Part shown: one piece after another, positions 15,886 to 23,233 of the stretch | Position numbering within the stretch: position 1 is the stretch's first letter | Layout of the letters: each line of letters opens with the position of its first letter | Virus record (IMG/VR): IMGVR_UViG_3300050120_000197 | Coordinates: 1-38,418 of that record | DNA: 38,418 bases | Reading direction: 5' to 3' (one strand) | Source of the DNA: a virus | Position numbers and translations under genes: made by a program | The notes under the pieces: generated by a model | The model's input: the letters and a program-made list of their open reading frames with translations, nothing else | The model's database searches: none | What the model was told of the DNA's origin: nothing

Positions 15886-16107
15886 ATGTTAATACAGCTA
15901 GACTTTTTCCATGAGAAGACAGAGATTGAGCTTTTCCAAGAAGAAATAAGTCTCTTGAAGAAAAGCCAAGACAAATTACGCAAAGCATTATTTGCCCGGC
16001 ATGGCGAATTAGCTAAAAATTACTTAGATCTTAAAGAACGATTAGAAATCATTGAGAGGAATATATGTCACAACTCAACCATGAAGTTAAATTTAAAGAA
16101 ACAATGA
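15886..16107 (+). CDS. Small coiled-coil protein
   Basis: 73 residues from the ATG at 15886 (MLIQLDFFHEKTEIELFQEE). The frame is open further upstream, but that part covers the promoter and begins at an implausible site. Nearly all helical, with heptad-like Leu spacing and many charged residues (ISLLKKSQDKLRKALFARH). First gene of the plus operon. No family recognised. Confidence 0.5.
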   Translation: MLIQLDFFHEKTEIELFQEEISLLKKSQDKLRKALFARHGELAKNYLDLKERLEIIERNICHNSTMKLNLKKQ

Positions 16108-16313
16108 TACAAGTTGAAAAACTCAATGAGTATTTTGCTAAAGGTTGTAGAGGTGCTGAAAACATGGATATTATTTGCATGCATATTGCGGCATCTTTGC
16201 ATCATGGGGTTTTAACAGAAATGGAATATGAAAGAATGCCTAAGCTTATTGCTCAAATTAGGAAAGCGTTTATTAAAATTGCTGAGACAATCGAAGATTT
16301 AAAAGAGAAATAG
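16065..16313 (+). CDS. Hypothetical small helical protein
   Basis: 82 residues; ATG at 16065 preceded by GAGAGGAAT, which supports this start although it overlaps the previous gene by 43 nt. Composition is amphipathic helical (KLIAQIRKAFIKIAETIEDL). No domain recognised. Part of the plus-strand early-type operon. Confidence 0.55.
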   Translation: MSQLNHEVKFKETMIQVEKLNEYFAKGCRGAENMDIICMHIAASLHHGVLTEMEYERMPKLIAQIRKAFIKIAETIEDLKEK

Positions 16314-16315
16314 AA

Positions 16316-16609
16316 ATGGAATTTGAAGAATTAAATCAAAAAGAACTTCCTGAAGGCGTTGATACAGCTATCAGAAAAGGCATTAACGATATTTTAGAGG
16401 TCTTAAAAGATATCGATTGTGAAGCATTTCATTTACAAGGGCCTTTGTATATGTGTGATATTCTCTTAGCAACCCTTTCGATTGTTTTGACAGCTGGATA
16501 TGAAGAAGAATCAGATAAAGAAATCAATAAAACATTTACAGAGTTATTGAAAATCAATATGGAAAGCAAGCGAGCTTTTGATAAGCGAGTAAAGAAAGGA
16601 ATAGAATAA
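16316..16609 (+). CDS. Hypothetical acidic helical protein
   Basis: 97 residues starting 2 nt after the preceding stop. Acidic N-terminus (MEFEELNQKELPEGVDTAIR), a hydrophobic middle helix (YMCDILLATLSIVLTAGY) that may be a buried helix rather than a membrane span, and a basic C-terminus. Its general shape resembles the preceding gene product, which may indicate an old duplication. Function unknown. Confidence 0.55.
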   Translation: MEFEELNQKELPEGVDTAIRKGINDILEVLKDIDCEAFHLQGPLYMCDILLATLSIVLTAGYEEESDKEINKTFTELLKINMESKRAFDKRVKKGIE

Positions 16610-16617
16610 ACAAATAG

Positions 16618-16689
16618 GGGAGTGTAGTTCACTGGTAGAGCATTGGCCTGTTAAGCCACTGGTAGGTGGTTCGATCCCACCCATTCCCT
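16618..16689 (+). tRNA. tRNA-Asn (anticodon GTT)
   Basis: Full cloverleaf: acceptor GGGAGTG pairs 7/7 with CATTCCC; D stem GTTC/GAGC; anticodon loop CTGTTAA with GTT at 16650-16652; T stem GGTGG/CCACC with loop TTCGATC. 72 nt with discriminator T; CCA is not encoded. It sits in the plus operon just before a second tRNA. Confidence 0.92.
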
Positions 16690-16693
16690 ATAT

Positions 16694-16765
16694 TGTGCTG
16701 TAGCTTAAAGGTAAAGCAGCTAACTCATAACTAGCCGATTAATGGTTCAATTCCATTCAGTACAA
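16694..16765 (+). tRNA. tRNA-Met or lysidine-type tRNA-Ile (anticodon CAT)
   Basis: Cloverleaf: acceptor TGTGCTG pairs with CAGTACA; D stem GCTT/AAGC; anticodon loop CTCATAA with CAT at 16726-16728; T stem AATGG/CCATT with loop TTCAATT; discriminator A. The paired first base and acceptor make an initiator unlikely, so it is elongator Met or, if C34 is lysidine-modified, Ile (AUA). CCA is not encoded. Confidence 0.9.
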
Positions 16766-16773
16766 ACATTGTT

Positions 16774-16824
16774 GATGGCTCATTTATTGAATGTAATATG
16801 CGCTACAACACGTGCCATCTTTTT
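16774..16824 (+). terminator. Weak terminator-like element after the tRNAs
   Basis: GATGGC (16774-16779) can pair with GCCATC (16814-16819), which is followed by TTTTT, but the loop is 34 nt. It may be a processing or termination signal between the tRNAs and the membrane-peptide gene. This region otherwise holds only the next ribosome site. Confidence 0.3.
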
Positions 16825-16842
16825 AAAAGGAGTAAATGAGTG

Positions 16843-17046
16843 ATGAAAAAGCATCGAATTACATTAAATCTAGGGATACTTTCTTTATTTTGTATTTTAT
16901 CTTTAGCTGAATGGTTATGGCTTATGAGTATGTTATCAATGACCATGGGTTTATTTTTGATATTGCTTGCGATAATAAAAATGTTATGTCTAATGGCAAT
17001 GTTGATGCAATTAAAAGTGACTTCTACCGACCAATATAAAGAATAA
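16843..17046 (+). CDS. Small membrane protein
   Basis: 67 residues from the ATG at 16843, with AAAGGAG about 10 nt upstream. An overlapping ATG at 16834 reads only 24 codons in another frame. Two hydrophobic stretches (GILSLFCILSLAEWLWL and MGLFLILLAIIKMLCLMAML) suggest two membrane spans with short polar ends. Met/Leu-rich. It could be a holin-like or exclusion protein; nothing specific identifies it. Confidence 0.55.
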   Translation: MKKHRITLNLGILSLFCILSLAEWLWLMSMLSMTMGLFLILLAIIKMLCLMAMLMQLKVTSTDQYKE

Positions 17047-17047
17047 T

Positions 17048-17251
17048 ATAACACAAGTAAATCATTGTCCTACCTGCAAAACGCTTGTCAAATACAATAC
17101 AAGAAGTGACGCCTTCTATTGCTGGCAATGCAACGAATGGTTAGAAAAAGCATGCTCTGACGAAACATGCTATTTTTGTAGTAAAAGACCTAACAAACCC
17201 TTAACAAAAATAAACGACGACCATGGGAATAAATTGGCTAACTTTCGATGA
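17048..17251 (+). other. Zinc-ribbon reading frame without a standard start codon
   Basis: The frame encodes CPTC, CWQC, a Cys at CSDETC and CYFC in one compact block, followed by a basic tail; it ends at TGA 17249-17251, inside the next gene. Between the upstream in-frame TGA and the Cys block no ATG, GTG or TTG occurs; the only candidate is ATA at 17048. The regular Cys spacing argues it is a real domain. Options are a rare start, +1 frameshifting from the membrane-protein gene, or a decayed gene. Confidence 0.35.
17189..17197 (+). repeat. CCTAACAAA motif, copy 1 of 3
   Basis: The 9-mer occurs on the plus strand at 17189-17197, 17840-17848 and 24751-24759, each 17-41 nt upstream of a plus-strand start codon (IS30-HTH, ParB-like and RecT genes). 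It may be a shared leader element, or coincidence in AT-rich DNA. Confidence 0.3.
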
Positions 17252-17834
17252 ACGCGAGAAAATAGAAAATTTACTAAACCGCCAATATAGTTATCAGAAA
17301 ATAGCCGATGAAATAGGCCGTTCTCTTCGTTGTATCAAATATGAAATTAAACGAGGAGGAGGCCGAGATAATTACAAAGCGGTTAATGTAGCTACGCGCT
17401 TTATGAAAAGATTCACTGACGAAGAATTGACACTCCCTCTTTTTCCTGAATATAAAGCATGTCATTCAACCTTGGTTGCCGCTACTAAAGAAGAAAAACT
17501 TTATGAACGATTAACATTAGACGAACGTAAAGTTATTCATAAATTAATCAATGAAGGAATTTCTTTAAGCCAAATTGCTATAAAGTTGAAACGTGGCAAG
17601 AATACCGTTATTCATGAAGTGAGGATTAATGGAGGGCGGCATTTATATGATGCTATACAAGCGCAAAAAGCATCGGATAAACGTCTTGTTGATAAAGCTA
17701 ATAAAACAGCAGCAACTTGCGACTCATTACATGCGGAAAAGAAAGAAAAAGAGAATACGAGAATTGCAAATATTGAAATGCAAATTGAAATTCTCATTGA
17801 TGTCGTTAAAGAATTAAGAAATACCCATAGATAA
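17223..17834 (+). CDS. Double IS30-type helix-turn-helix protein
   Basis: 203 residues with two copies of the HTH_38 type found at the N-terminus of IS30-family transposases: LTFDEREKIENLLNRQYSYQ with KIADEIGRSLRCI, and LTLDERKVIHKLINEGISLS with QIAIKLKRGKNTV. Each is followed by a similar basic tail ending near YKAVNVA or YDAIQAQ. No transposase DDE core follows; the C-terminus is a coiled coil. So this is a DNA-binding regulator rather than a transposase. ATG at 17223, after a CCTAACAAA motif. Confidence 0.7.
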   Translation: MGINWLTFDEREKIENLLNRQYSYQKIADEIGRSLRCIKYEIKRGGGRDNYKAVNVATRFMKRFTDEELTLPLFPEYKACHSTLVAATKEEKLYERLTLDERKVIHKLINEGISLSQIAIKLKRGKNTVIHEVRINGGRHLYDAIQAQKASDKRLVDKANKTAATCDSLHAEKKEKENTRIANIEMQIEILIDVVKELRNTHR

Positions 17835-17865
17835 AAACACCTAACAAAAATTAAAGAAAAAGAAA

Positions 17866-18606
17866 ATGATAATAAAAAAAACAAAAGACTACGACCAATT
17901 TAAATTCAGAACAGATAATAGAGAAAGAATAACGCCAAGTCATGTAAAAGCGCTTATTGAATCTATAAAGTCAAGAAACTTACTTGAATTGCGCCCTATT
18001 TCAGTTAATGGAGATTTGGAAGTCATTGACGGGCAACATAGACTTCTTGCCGCTAAAGCTTTAATGGTTGAAATCTATTACCAAATGGATAAACAACTTG
18101 AAGCAAAAGACATTCTCTTAATGAATGTTTCAAAATCATGGATAATGGCGGATTATTTAAATTTTTATTGTAAAAATGGCAATCAAGAATATCAAAAACT
18201 TGCTGATTTCCTTAAAAAGTATAATATTAGTTTAAAAGTAGCTTTAAATATTATGCTAGGAGGTGGCAAAGTTCCTAAATTATATTTTAAAAAAGGTAGT
18301 TATATATTTAATGAAGAAGAATTTAATGATGAATTAGATATATGCTGGGACACAATTGGCTATATTAAGCGTATGAATGGATTTTCTAATTATACATCAT
18401 CTTCGCGCTTTTGGAAATGTTTGATTAAACTTATCCGTCATGCTGATTTCAATGCTACTAAGTGGAGACAAAACCTTGAAAAGATGGTTGAGAGATTCTG
18501 TCCGAAAGCTACTACAGATGATTATATGCGCTTGTTTATGGATGTCTACAATTGGCGAAATAATGATAAAATCAATCTGCTTTTGGAAGAAATAGAGGAA
18601 AAATAA
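17866..18606 (+). CDS. ParB/Srx-domain protein
   Basis: 246 residues. The N-terminal 80 residues match the ParB N-terminal (CTPase-type) fold: ITPSHVKALIESIKSRNLLE, RPISVNGDLEVIDGQHRLLA. The rest is helical, with a long segment and Trp/Tyr-rich end (YMRLFMDVYNWRNNDK). Phage proteins with this layout act in partition, transcription or nuclease roles. No partner ParA is seen, so a regulator or free-standing ParB-domain enzyme is more likely than partition. Starts 18 nt after a CCTAACAAA motif. Confidence 0.7.
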   Translation: MIIKKTKDYDQFKFRTDNRERITPSHVKALIESIKSRNLLELRPISVNGDLEVIDGQHRLLAAKALMVEIYYQMDKQLEAKDILLMNVSKSWIMADYLNFYCKNGNQEYQKLADFLKKYNISLKVALNIMLGGGKVPKLYFKKGSYIFNEEEFNDELDICWDTIGYIKRMNGFSNYTSSSRFWKCLIKLIRHADFNATKWRQNLEKMVERFCPKATTDDYMRLFMDVYNWRNNDKINLLLEEIEEK

Positions 18607-18631
18607 TTAATGAAAGTTAAGGAATAGCATC

Positions 18632-19603
18632 ATGAAGAAAAATATAGGATTGGTTTATGTTGGAAAGATCATAGCTATTGAAGAGATACCAAATGCTGAT
18701 TTTATCGTTAGCGCGACTGTTGTATGTGGAGTTGGTGGAAAATGGCGAGGTATTGTCAAGAAAGGTGATTTTGAAATAGATAGTAAATGCATTGTCTATC
18801 TTCCTGATACATTAATTGCAGAAAGCGAAGAAATGGCTTTCATGAAGAGCAGTAATTGGCGCGTTAAGATGCGTCGATTTCGAGGTGCACCGAGTGAAGT
18901 TGTGATTATGCCAGAAATATTTAAAATTAATACTCAAGTTGGTGAAGATATAACCTTATTTATGAATGTCACAAAATATCATAAGCCAATGCCAGCACAT
19001 TTAAATGGTATGGCGATCGGTCATTTTCCTGATTTTATTCCCAAAACTGATGAACCCAATTACCAACGTTCGCAAGAATTGATCGATTTACTTGAAGGAA
19101 AGCCATATTATATCACGGAGAAGGCTGATGGATCATCTACAACGGCATTTAAATATAAAAACCATTTTGGACTATGTAGCCGTAACCTTGAATTAGCTTT
19201 TAATGAAGAGAATGGTTATTGGAAAATTGCTTTGAGATATGATTTGTCAAATAAATTGCCGGAAGGAATAGCGCTACAATGGGAAACATGTGGTCCCGGT
19301 ATTCAAGGGAACCCTATGGGCTTGAAAGAGATAGAAGGATATGCCTTTAGTGCTTACAATATTGTCGAGCATAGATATTTGACGATGCAAGAATTGCTTC
19401 ATTTATGTTCTGATTCACAATTTCTAACGGTTGCTTGGCTTAAATCAGGCGAAAGTTTTGATAAAAAGCAGCTTGAATATTTAGGTGAAGGTACTTATAG
19501 CAATGGAAAGCCTCGTGAAGGTGTTGTGGTACGATCTCAAGAAAATTTACTAGGCCATGCTCCGATAAGTTTCAAGGTGATAAATTTAGGATATGAAAAA
19601 TAA
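18632..19603 (+). CDS. RNA ligase, Rnl5 (Deinococcus DRB0094-like) type
   Basis: 323 residues. N-terminal OB-like domain (VYVGKIIAIEEIPNADFIV, IVKKGDF), then the nucleotidyltransferase domain: TEKADGSS with the adenylated Lys at about 164, LCSRNLEL (181-188), WETCGPGIQGNPMGL (217-231), REGVVVRS (295-302) and SFKVIN (313-318). This order and the N-terminal domain fit the Rnl5 family, which seals nicks in RNA after ATP-dependent enzyme adenylation. It lies about 2 kb downstream of the two tRNA genes on the same strand, which suggests repair of cut tRNAs. Confidence 0.88.
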   Translation: MKKNIGLVYVGKIIAIEEIPNADFIVSATVVCGVGGKWRGIVKKGDFEIDSKCIVYLPDTLIAESEEMAFMKSSNWRVKMRRFRGAPSEVVIMPEIFKINTQVGEDITLFMNVTKYHKPMPAHLNGMAIGHFPDFIPKTDEPNYQRSQELIDLLEGKPYYITEKADGSSTTAFKYKNHFGLCSRNLELAFNEENGYWKIALRYDLSNKLPEGIALQWETCGPGIQGNPMGLKEIEGYAFSAYNIVEHRYLTMQELLHLCSDSQFLTVAWLKSGESFDKKQLEYLGEGTYSNGKPREGVVVRSQENLLGHAPISFKVINLGYEK

Positions 19604-19620
19604 TAACAATAGGAATTAAT

Positions 19621-19893
19621 ATGTTACCTTTAAAAGCCCCACAAGATAGATATAGACTTCCGACAGTTCCTGAAGAGCTTGATAATGTTTTTCCTACTAC
19701 TGAAATCGCGGGGGAAGTTTATGATGCAGCTAAAACTATTTTTACTCAAAATAAAGGCCATATTTCTACAAAAGAATTAAAAGCCAAGCTAGAACTAACC
19801 TACGAACAAGCTGTCGCTGTTATGGACTTGCTTAAACAAGATATCAGACCTGAAACCATCATAGCTTGGGCTTCGGAAAATAAAGAAAAATAA
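19621..19893 (+). CDS. Small winged-helix-like protein
   Basis: 90 residues. A Pro-rich N-terminus is followed by AAKTIFTQNKGHISTKELKA and YEQAVAVMDLLKQ, a pattern close to a winged helix of FtsK-gamma type and similar to the 58-residue protein at 15571-15747. It starts 17 nt after the RNA ligase stop, in the same operon. DNA binding is likely; the role is unknown. Confidence 0.5.
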   Translation: MLPLKAPQDRYRLPTVPEELDNVFPTTEIAGEVYDAAKTIFTQNKGHISTKELKAKLELTYEQAVAVMDLLKQDIRPETIIAWASENKEK

Positions 19894-19896
19894 AAT

Positions 19897-19971
19897 GTGA
19901 CGAAAGCGGGTCAAATTTTGGTTAGTGATGAAAAAGGAGAACCTAAATGGGAATATCCTAAAACTCAATAA
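19897..19971 (+). CDS. Possible 24-residue peptide
   Basis: A GTG-started frame (VTKAGQILVSDEKGEPKWEY, then PKTQ) just after the winged-helix gene. No convincing ribosome site. It overlaps the 3' end of the convergent RusA-like gene. It may be noise. Confidence 0.25.
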   Translation: MTKAGQILVSDEKGEPKWEYPKTQ

Positions 19972-20404
19972 TTATTTTAATACCTAAAGAATCGGATTTA
20001 ACTTGATCGCATTTTAAATCTATTTCTTTACATTCATCGGCACGACCGGGTCTAAAGTCGCCGGTGATTTCAGCGCATAACGCATCATTTACCCATTTGA
20101 ACGCCATGGGTAGATTTTCAAATTTATCTAATGACTTTGGCGCATAGCGAATATAAGTAATCGCGCAAGGCAATTTAACTAAATGCTTCACAGTCAGGAA
20201 TGCCCAAAAGATGGCGTTTTTCTGCGCTTTATGGCGTTTGTGTTTAGTTCGCCAGGCATGGGAACAGTTGGCTTCGCTGATCGTAACAAGGGGAAGAGTT
20301 AAAATAACTCTTCCCGGCTCAATTTCGGTAGTAGAAGGCAAGAACTGCTTTTGACGGGCCTTCCTTAGTTTCTCAACCTTTATCGATCGATCCATACAGA
20401 CCAT
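19958..20404 (-). CDS. RusA-like Holliday-junction resolvase (divergent)
   Basis: 148 residues. After a basic N-terminus, ILTLPLVTISEANCSHAWR followed by KHKRHKAQK matches the start of RusA-like phage proteins, and LPMAFKWVNDAL then GRADECKEIDLKC match the conserved second half. The usual D-x-D-N active-site cluster is partly replaced (LDKFENLPMAF), so activity is uncertain. It would resolve recombination junctions before packaging. Last gene of the minus operon that includes SSB-like and initiator-like proteins. Convergent with the plus operon; 14 nt overlap with a possible peptide. Confidence 0.6.
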   Translation of the reverse strand: MVCMDRSIKVEKLRKARQKQFLPSTTEIEPGRVILTLPLVTISEANCSHAWRTKHKRHKAQKNAIFWAFLTVKHLVKLPCAITYIRYAPKSLDKFENLPMAFKWVNDALCAEITGDFRPGRADECKEIDLKCDQVKSDSLGIKIIIEF

Positions 20405-20471
20405 ATCTTTTTCGATCGTCTTAGACTGTTTTTGACGCCTTCCTTTCGATTTTGGAATTAGATTAGAATCC

Positions 20472-20870
20472 TCAAAACGGTAACTGCTCTTCCGCGGCGA
20501 CCTCTTTCATGCTGGTTGGCTGTTGATGGACGATTGCTTGGGGATTGGTAGTATGAATGCTGCGAAGCGCAATCGTTTGGTTGACTTTGTCGCGTAAGAA
20601 ATCTTGAATCTCATCATCGGCCGAACGGCTATCGAAGAGGAAGCAAGGGATATATTTCTTTTCGCCTAAGCTATCCGTTGTCGTGTAATTCGCCGCCGTG
20701 AAGAAGGAACCGGTGCCGTCTTTTGTCTTAACATGCTTATATCTAAGCTCCAGATCTCCAAGAGGTTGCTTTGTGTTCGGATTGAATAAACTAACTTTTA
20801 TTTTAGCAATTCCGAGCATGTATTGGTCGGTTGGAGTTGGGATATAAGACATGAATTTAAAATTTTCCAT
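20472..20870 (-). CDS. Single-stranded DNA-binding-like protein
   Basis: 132 residues. The ATG at 20870 lies about 9 nt after AGGAA; one two codons upstream is too close to it. A beta-rich body (YMLGIAKIKVSLFNP, LELRYKHVKTKDGTGSFF, KKYIPCFLFDS) is followed by a flexible segment and the acidic/hydrophobic tip EEQLPF, which resembles the SSB C-terminal tail that recruits partner proteins. It lies between the initiator-like and RusA-like genes, as expected for replication. Confidence 0.55.
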   Translation of the reverse strand: MENFKFMSYIPTPTDQYMLGIAKIKVSLFNPNTKQPLGDLELRYKHVKTKDGTGSFFTAANYTTTDSLGEKKYIPCFLFDSRSADDEIQDFLRDKVNQTIALRSIHTTNPQAIVHQQPTSMKEVAAEEQLPF

Positions 20871-20901
20871 TGACATTTCCTAAAGTGTTAAAAGTTTGAA
20901 G

Positions 20902-20920
20902 TATCCGGAAATCCCGGATA
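20902..20920 (-). terminator. Hairpin between replication genes
   Basis: A 7-bp stem (TATCCGG with CCGGATA) and a 5-nt loop, about 40 nt after the 103-residue gene. No strong T-run follows on the minus strand, so it may attenuate or process the transcript rather than end it. Confidence 0.4.
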
Positions 20921-20958
20921 GTTGAATTATATTATTTAAGTTATTTAACCGCAATGTT

Positions 20959-21270
20959 TTAATTATATTTTCTTGTCAAGAATTGATAATTTTCTTCAAA
21001 AACATCTAACTTTCTTAATTGATTTATAAACTTTTGTTTAACCTCTTCTGATGAGAATTTACGAATACATAAAAATTCAATAAGAATTTTTTCTAAATCC
21101 CAATCACCCCAAGTTTTAGAGGCATTTCCTATATCCCATGAAAATTTCTCATGTAAGAAGCGATTCCTAAAACCGCCGTTCTCAATAATAAATTCATGAA
21201 TTTCAATATCTATTATTTTCTTTAATTCAACATCTTCATTCCAAAGAATCCTACAATCTTTAATTTTCAT
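20959..21270 (-). CDS. Hypothetical protein in the replication operon
   Basis: 103 residues (MKIKDCRILWNEDVELKKII). Helical, with many aromatic and charged residues (FSWDIGNASKTWGDWDLEKI). Its ATG overlaps the stop of the upstream replication-initiator-like gene by 4 nt (ATGA), so the two are coupled. No family assigned. Confidence 0.5.
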   Translation of the reverse strand: MKIKDCRILWNEDVELKKIIDIEIHEFIIENGGFRNRFLHEKFSWDIGNASKTWGDWDLEKILIEFLCIRKFSSEEVKQKFINQLRKLDVFEENYQFLTRKYN

Positions 21271-22334
21271 AATGCTCCGCGTAAATTTTCCATTGTTCTA
21301 AAAAGTGTATCCACAAATAAATTTGGGTTATATTTTAAAGGAATTTCCTTTTTTATATTTCCATATTCACAAATCACTAATGTTTCTTTAAGTTCCCAAT
21401 TAAATTCAGGATATTGATCCCTAAATCCAGGGAAAAATTCATAATTTTCTTTAATTGAATCATATCCAACTGGAACATCTTTTCGAAGAAAAGTGGTCAT
21501 AAGCGCTCCGATGCTTCTTTTCTTTTTTATCGCACACACAGCTTTGTAAACGCATTTTAATCTTTCAAGACTATAATTTTTTGACCACCAGCATAAAGTA
21601 CCAAGTCTTGTGTTAATTTTTTGTGATTCCAGCCATGAAAGAGATAATTGTTGTTCCGCAGTAAGTTTGTATTTATGCGAAGCTTGAACACCTTCCTGGG
21701 TTAATTTATTTATTTGAAAAGCATCATCCGGACAATGTCTTATATAGACATTATCATTAGTGTTAGATTGTGTTAGATCATGTTGGGTGTACGGAGGTAC
21801 CTTGTTTAAAGAAATTTCTGGTTGTACGGAGCTTGATTTTTTGTGTTCTTTGATTCCATCTCTAGATATATCATCAACGATATTTTCAGATACTTTAGGT
21901 TGTACGGCGGACGAATCTTGAGGTTGTACGGCGGGTGTACGGAGGTCATCAAAAGCTGTACGGAGCTTTGTTTTTATCAACTCGCAACTATCTGAATATG
22001 TGACAGTTACAACCGTTTCTGCGTGTACGGTGGTACCAAATTTACCTTTATTTATAAAATTTATTTTATATAGGTGTTGAAGAGCTTCTTGAAGTCCAGA
22101 TCTACTATATTGATCTTCAGGATTGAGAGTTTCGTTGAATTTTTCTCGGAGTTTGTTGAGGCTCCAAACATATTGCCCATAGGTCAAGATTTCCCCTTTG
22201 TAAAGATAAGATTCAATAGAAACAGCTTTTCTCATTAAAAAAAGAAAAAGCTCTCTACGTTTAAGAGATAGTTTAAGCCACTCTTTATTAGATTCTAAAG
22301 AAATTGGTATTGCTCTATAGGGAATTGAAGACAT
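21267..22334 (-). CDS. Replication-initiator-like protein (winged helix plus C-terminal domain)
   Basis: 355 residues. The first about 110 residues resemble phage winged-helix replication proteins (SLKRRELFLFLMRKAVSIES, YGQYVWSLNKLREKF). A disordered, Ser/Gln-rich linker with VQP repeats follows (about 130-200). The C-terminal 140 residues are helical with conserved Trp and Phe (LGTLCWWSKNYSLERLK, IGALMTTFLRKDV). This is the layout of proteins that bind an origin and load helicase. Start ATG has GAGG upstream. No ATPase or polymerase motif. Confidence 0.6.
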   Translation of the reverse strand: MSSIPYRAIPISLESNKEWLKLSLKRRELFLFLMRKAVSIESYLYKGEILTYGQYVWSLNKLREKFNETLNPEDQYSRSGLQEALQHLYKINFINKGKFGTTVHAETVVTVTYSDSCELIKTKLRTAFDDLRTPAVQPQDSSAVQPKVSENIVDDISRDGIKEHKKSSSVQPEISLNKVPPYTQHDLTQSNTNDNVYIRHCPDDAFQINKLTQEGVQASHKYKLTAEQQLSLSWLESQKINTRLGTLCWWSKNYSLERLKCVYKAVCAIKKKRSIGALMTTFLRKDVPVGYDSIKENYEFFPGFRDQYPEFNWELKETLVICEYGNIKKEIPLKYNPNLFVDTLFRTMENLRGAL

Positions 22335-22375
22335 AGCACCTCACAAAATGATTGAAATCAATTGCTTCGAATGCT

Positions 22376-22404
22376 ACTATAGAAACCAGCAAGTTTCGTA
22401 TAGT
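22376..22404 (-). terminator. Hairpin before the initiator-like gene
   Basis: ACTATA-GAAAC pairs with GTTTC-g-TATAGT around the loop CAGCAA, a nearly perfect 11-bp stem with one bulge. It lies between the terminator at 22421-22451 and the initiator-like gene. Function unknown; it may be a leader element or part of an origin. Confidence 0.35.
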
Positions 22405-22420
22405 GCGTATCGACGCTCTA

Positions 22421-22451
22421 AAAATGCCCGGCCGGCAAAGCTGGGCATTTT
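22421..22451. terminator. Bidirectional intrinsic terminator
   Basis: A 9-bp stem (AAAATGCCC with GGGCATTTT) around a GC-rich loop, ending in T-rich or A-rich flanks that serve either strand. It separates the winged-helix gene at 22490-22804 from the initiator-like gene. Confidence 0.75.
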
Positions 22452-22489
22452 CATTCAATACCCTAGCACAATTTCCTCTTACATAGCAA

Positions 22490-22804
22490 TCACGAACCAC
22501 ACCAACAAAATTTATTAGTTTCGTCGTCATATGTGCACTTTTTGAAGTTAGGTAAGATGGCCACGCGGAATCTATCGATCTCTGTTGAGATGATAAATCC
22601 TTTCGATTCCAAATATCGAAGAGGCCCTTTGATTGCTTTGTCTGGTTCATGGCGATCGTCGTAGGTGAGGAGTTTGTAAAATCTATAGTAAGAGCAGGTA
22701 AAATTTATTAACGCAACACAAGGGTTTCCGAGCGTGACGAATCGGCATGCGCATTCATCGCATAAGAGGTAAAAGTAGCTATGAGGATTCGGCTTCATCT
22801 TCAA
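22490..22804 (-). CDS. Small Cys-rich winged-helix-like protein
   Basis: 104 residues. CDECACRFV near the N-terminus and CTYDDETNKFCWCG at the C-terminus could bind metal. The middle (LRYLESKGFIISTEIDRFR) reads as the end of a winged helix. The preceding gene product has a similar plan, so the two may be paralogous. It overlaps that gene by 26 nt. Possibly an early regulator of replication. Confidence 0.5.
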   Translation of the reverse strand: MKMKPNPHSYFYLLCDECACRFVTLGNPCVALINFTCSYYRFYKLLTYDDRHEPDKAIKGPLRYLESKGFIISTEIDRFRVAILPNFKKCTYDDETNKFCWCGS

Positions 22805-23063
22805 TTACCTTTACGTCGATAAAGTAACCTTTGTCTGTTTCCTCGTAAGTCAACAAGCCGATGGTACTTAATGATATAATAACGTTTTTGAAGATGGTGG
22901 GGGAAGTTTCAAGGTATCGCCGTATTTTCTTTTTTTGGATAAAGAAAAGATCATTTTTCTTTTTGTTTTTCCAAAGAAAAATAAACACTAGAGCGGCTCT
23001 AGGGCAATTTTTTAGGATATGGGTGAGACAGGACCTTGGCGGGAAGTCATAATAATCGTTCAT
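22779..23063 (-). CDS. Small winged-helix-like protein
   Basis: 94 residues from the ATG at 23063 (MNDYYDFPPRSCL). A 16-codon longer start would lie inside the iteron-like repeats and has no better ribosome site. The segment KKIRRYLETSPTIFKNVIIS followed by LSTIGLLTYEETDKG looks like a winged helix with wing. Acidic C-terminus. First gene after the repeats and probably regulated through them. Confidence 0.5.
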   Translation of the reverse strand: MNDYYDFPPRSCLTHILKNCPRAALVFIFLWKNKKKNDLFFIQKKKIRRYLETSPTIFKNVIISLSTIGLLTYEETDKGYFIDVKVIEDEAESS

Positions 23064-23072
23064 ATTTCTCAA

Positions 23073-23172
23073 TGAATTGTTGCATTTTATTAAGAAAATG
23101 TGCATATTCATTGGCGAATATATTGCATTTTCTTGAGATTGTTAATGTAATTTCTTTAATATATTGCATTTT
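23073..23172. repeat. Iteron-like direct repeats
   Basis: AATATATTGCATTTT is repeated exactly at 23117-23131 and 23158-23172; a third, weaker copy (GAATTGTTGCATTTT) is at 23073-23087. Spacing is 44 and 41 bp, close to four helical turns. They lie just upstream of the small winged-helix gene in AT-rich DNA, as expected for operators or an origin. Confidence 0.5.
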
Positions 23173-23233
23173 TTTTAATGTTATTTTGAATATTTCATTT
23201 TTTTATAATGTTAAATATATTTCTATTCTCTTG

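Noticed and set aside
17223-17834. IS30-family insertion sequence
   Set aside because: Only HTH units are present; no DDE transposase core and no flanking inverted repeats.
22315-22650. 111-codon minus-strand frame over the terminator region
   Set aside because: It runs through the strong terminator at 22421-22451 and overlaps two better genes in other frames.
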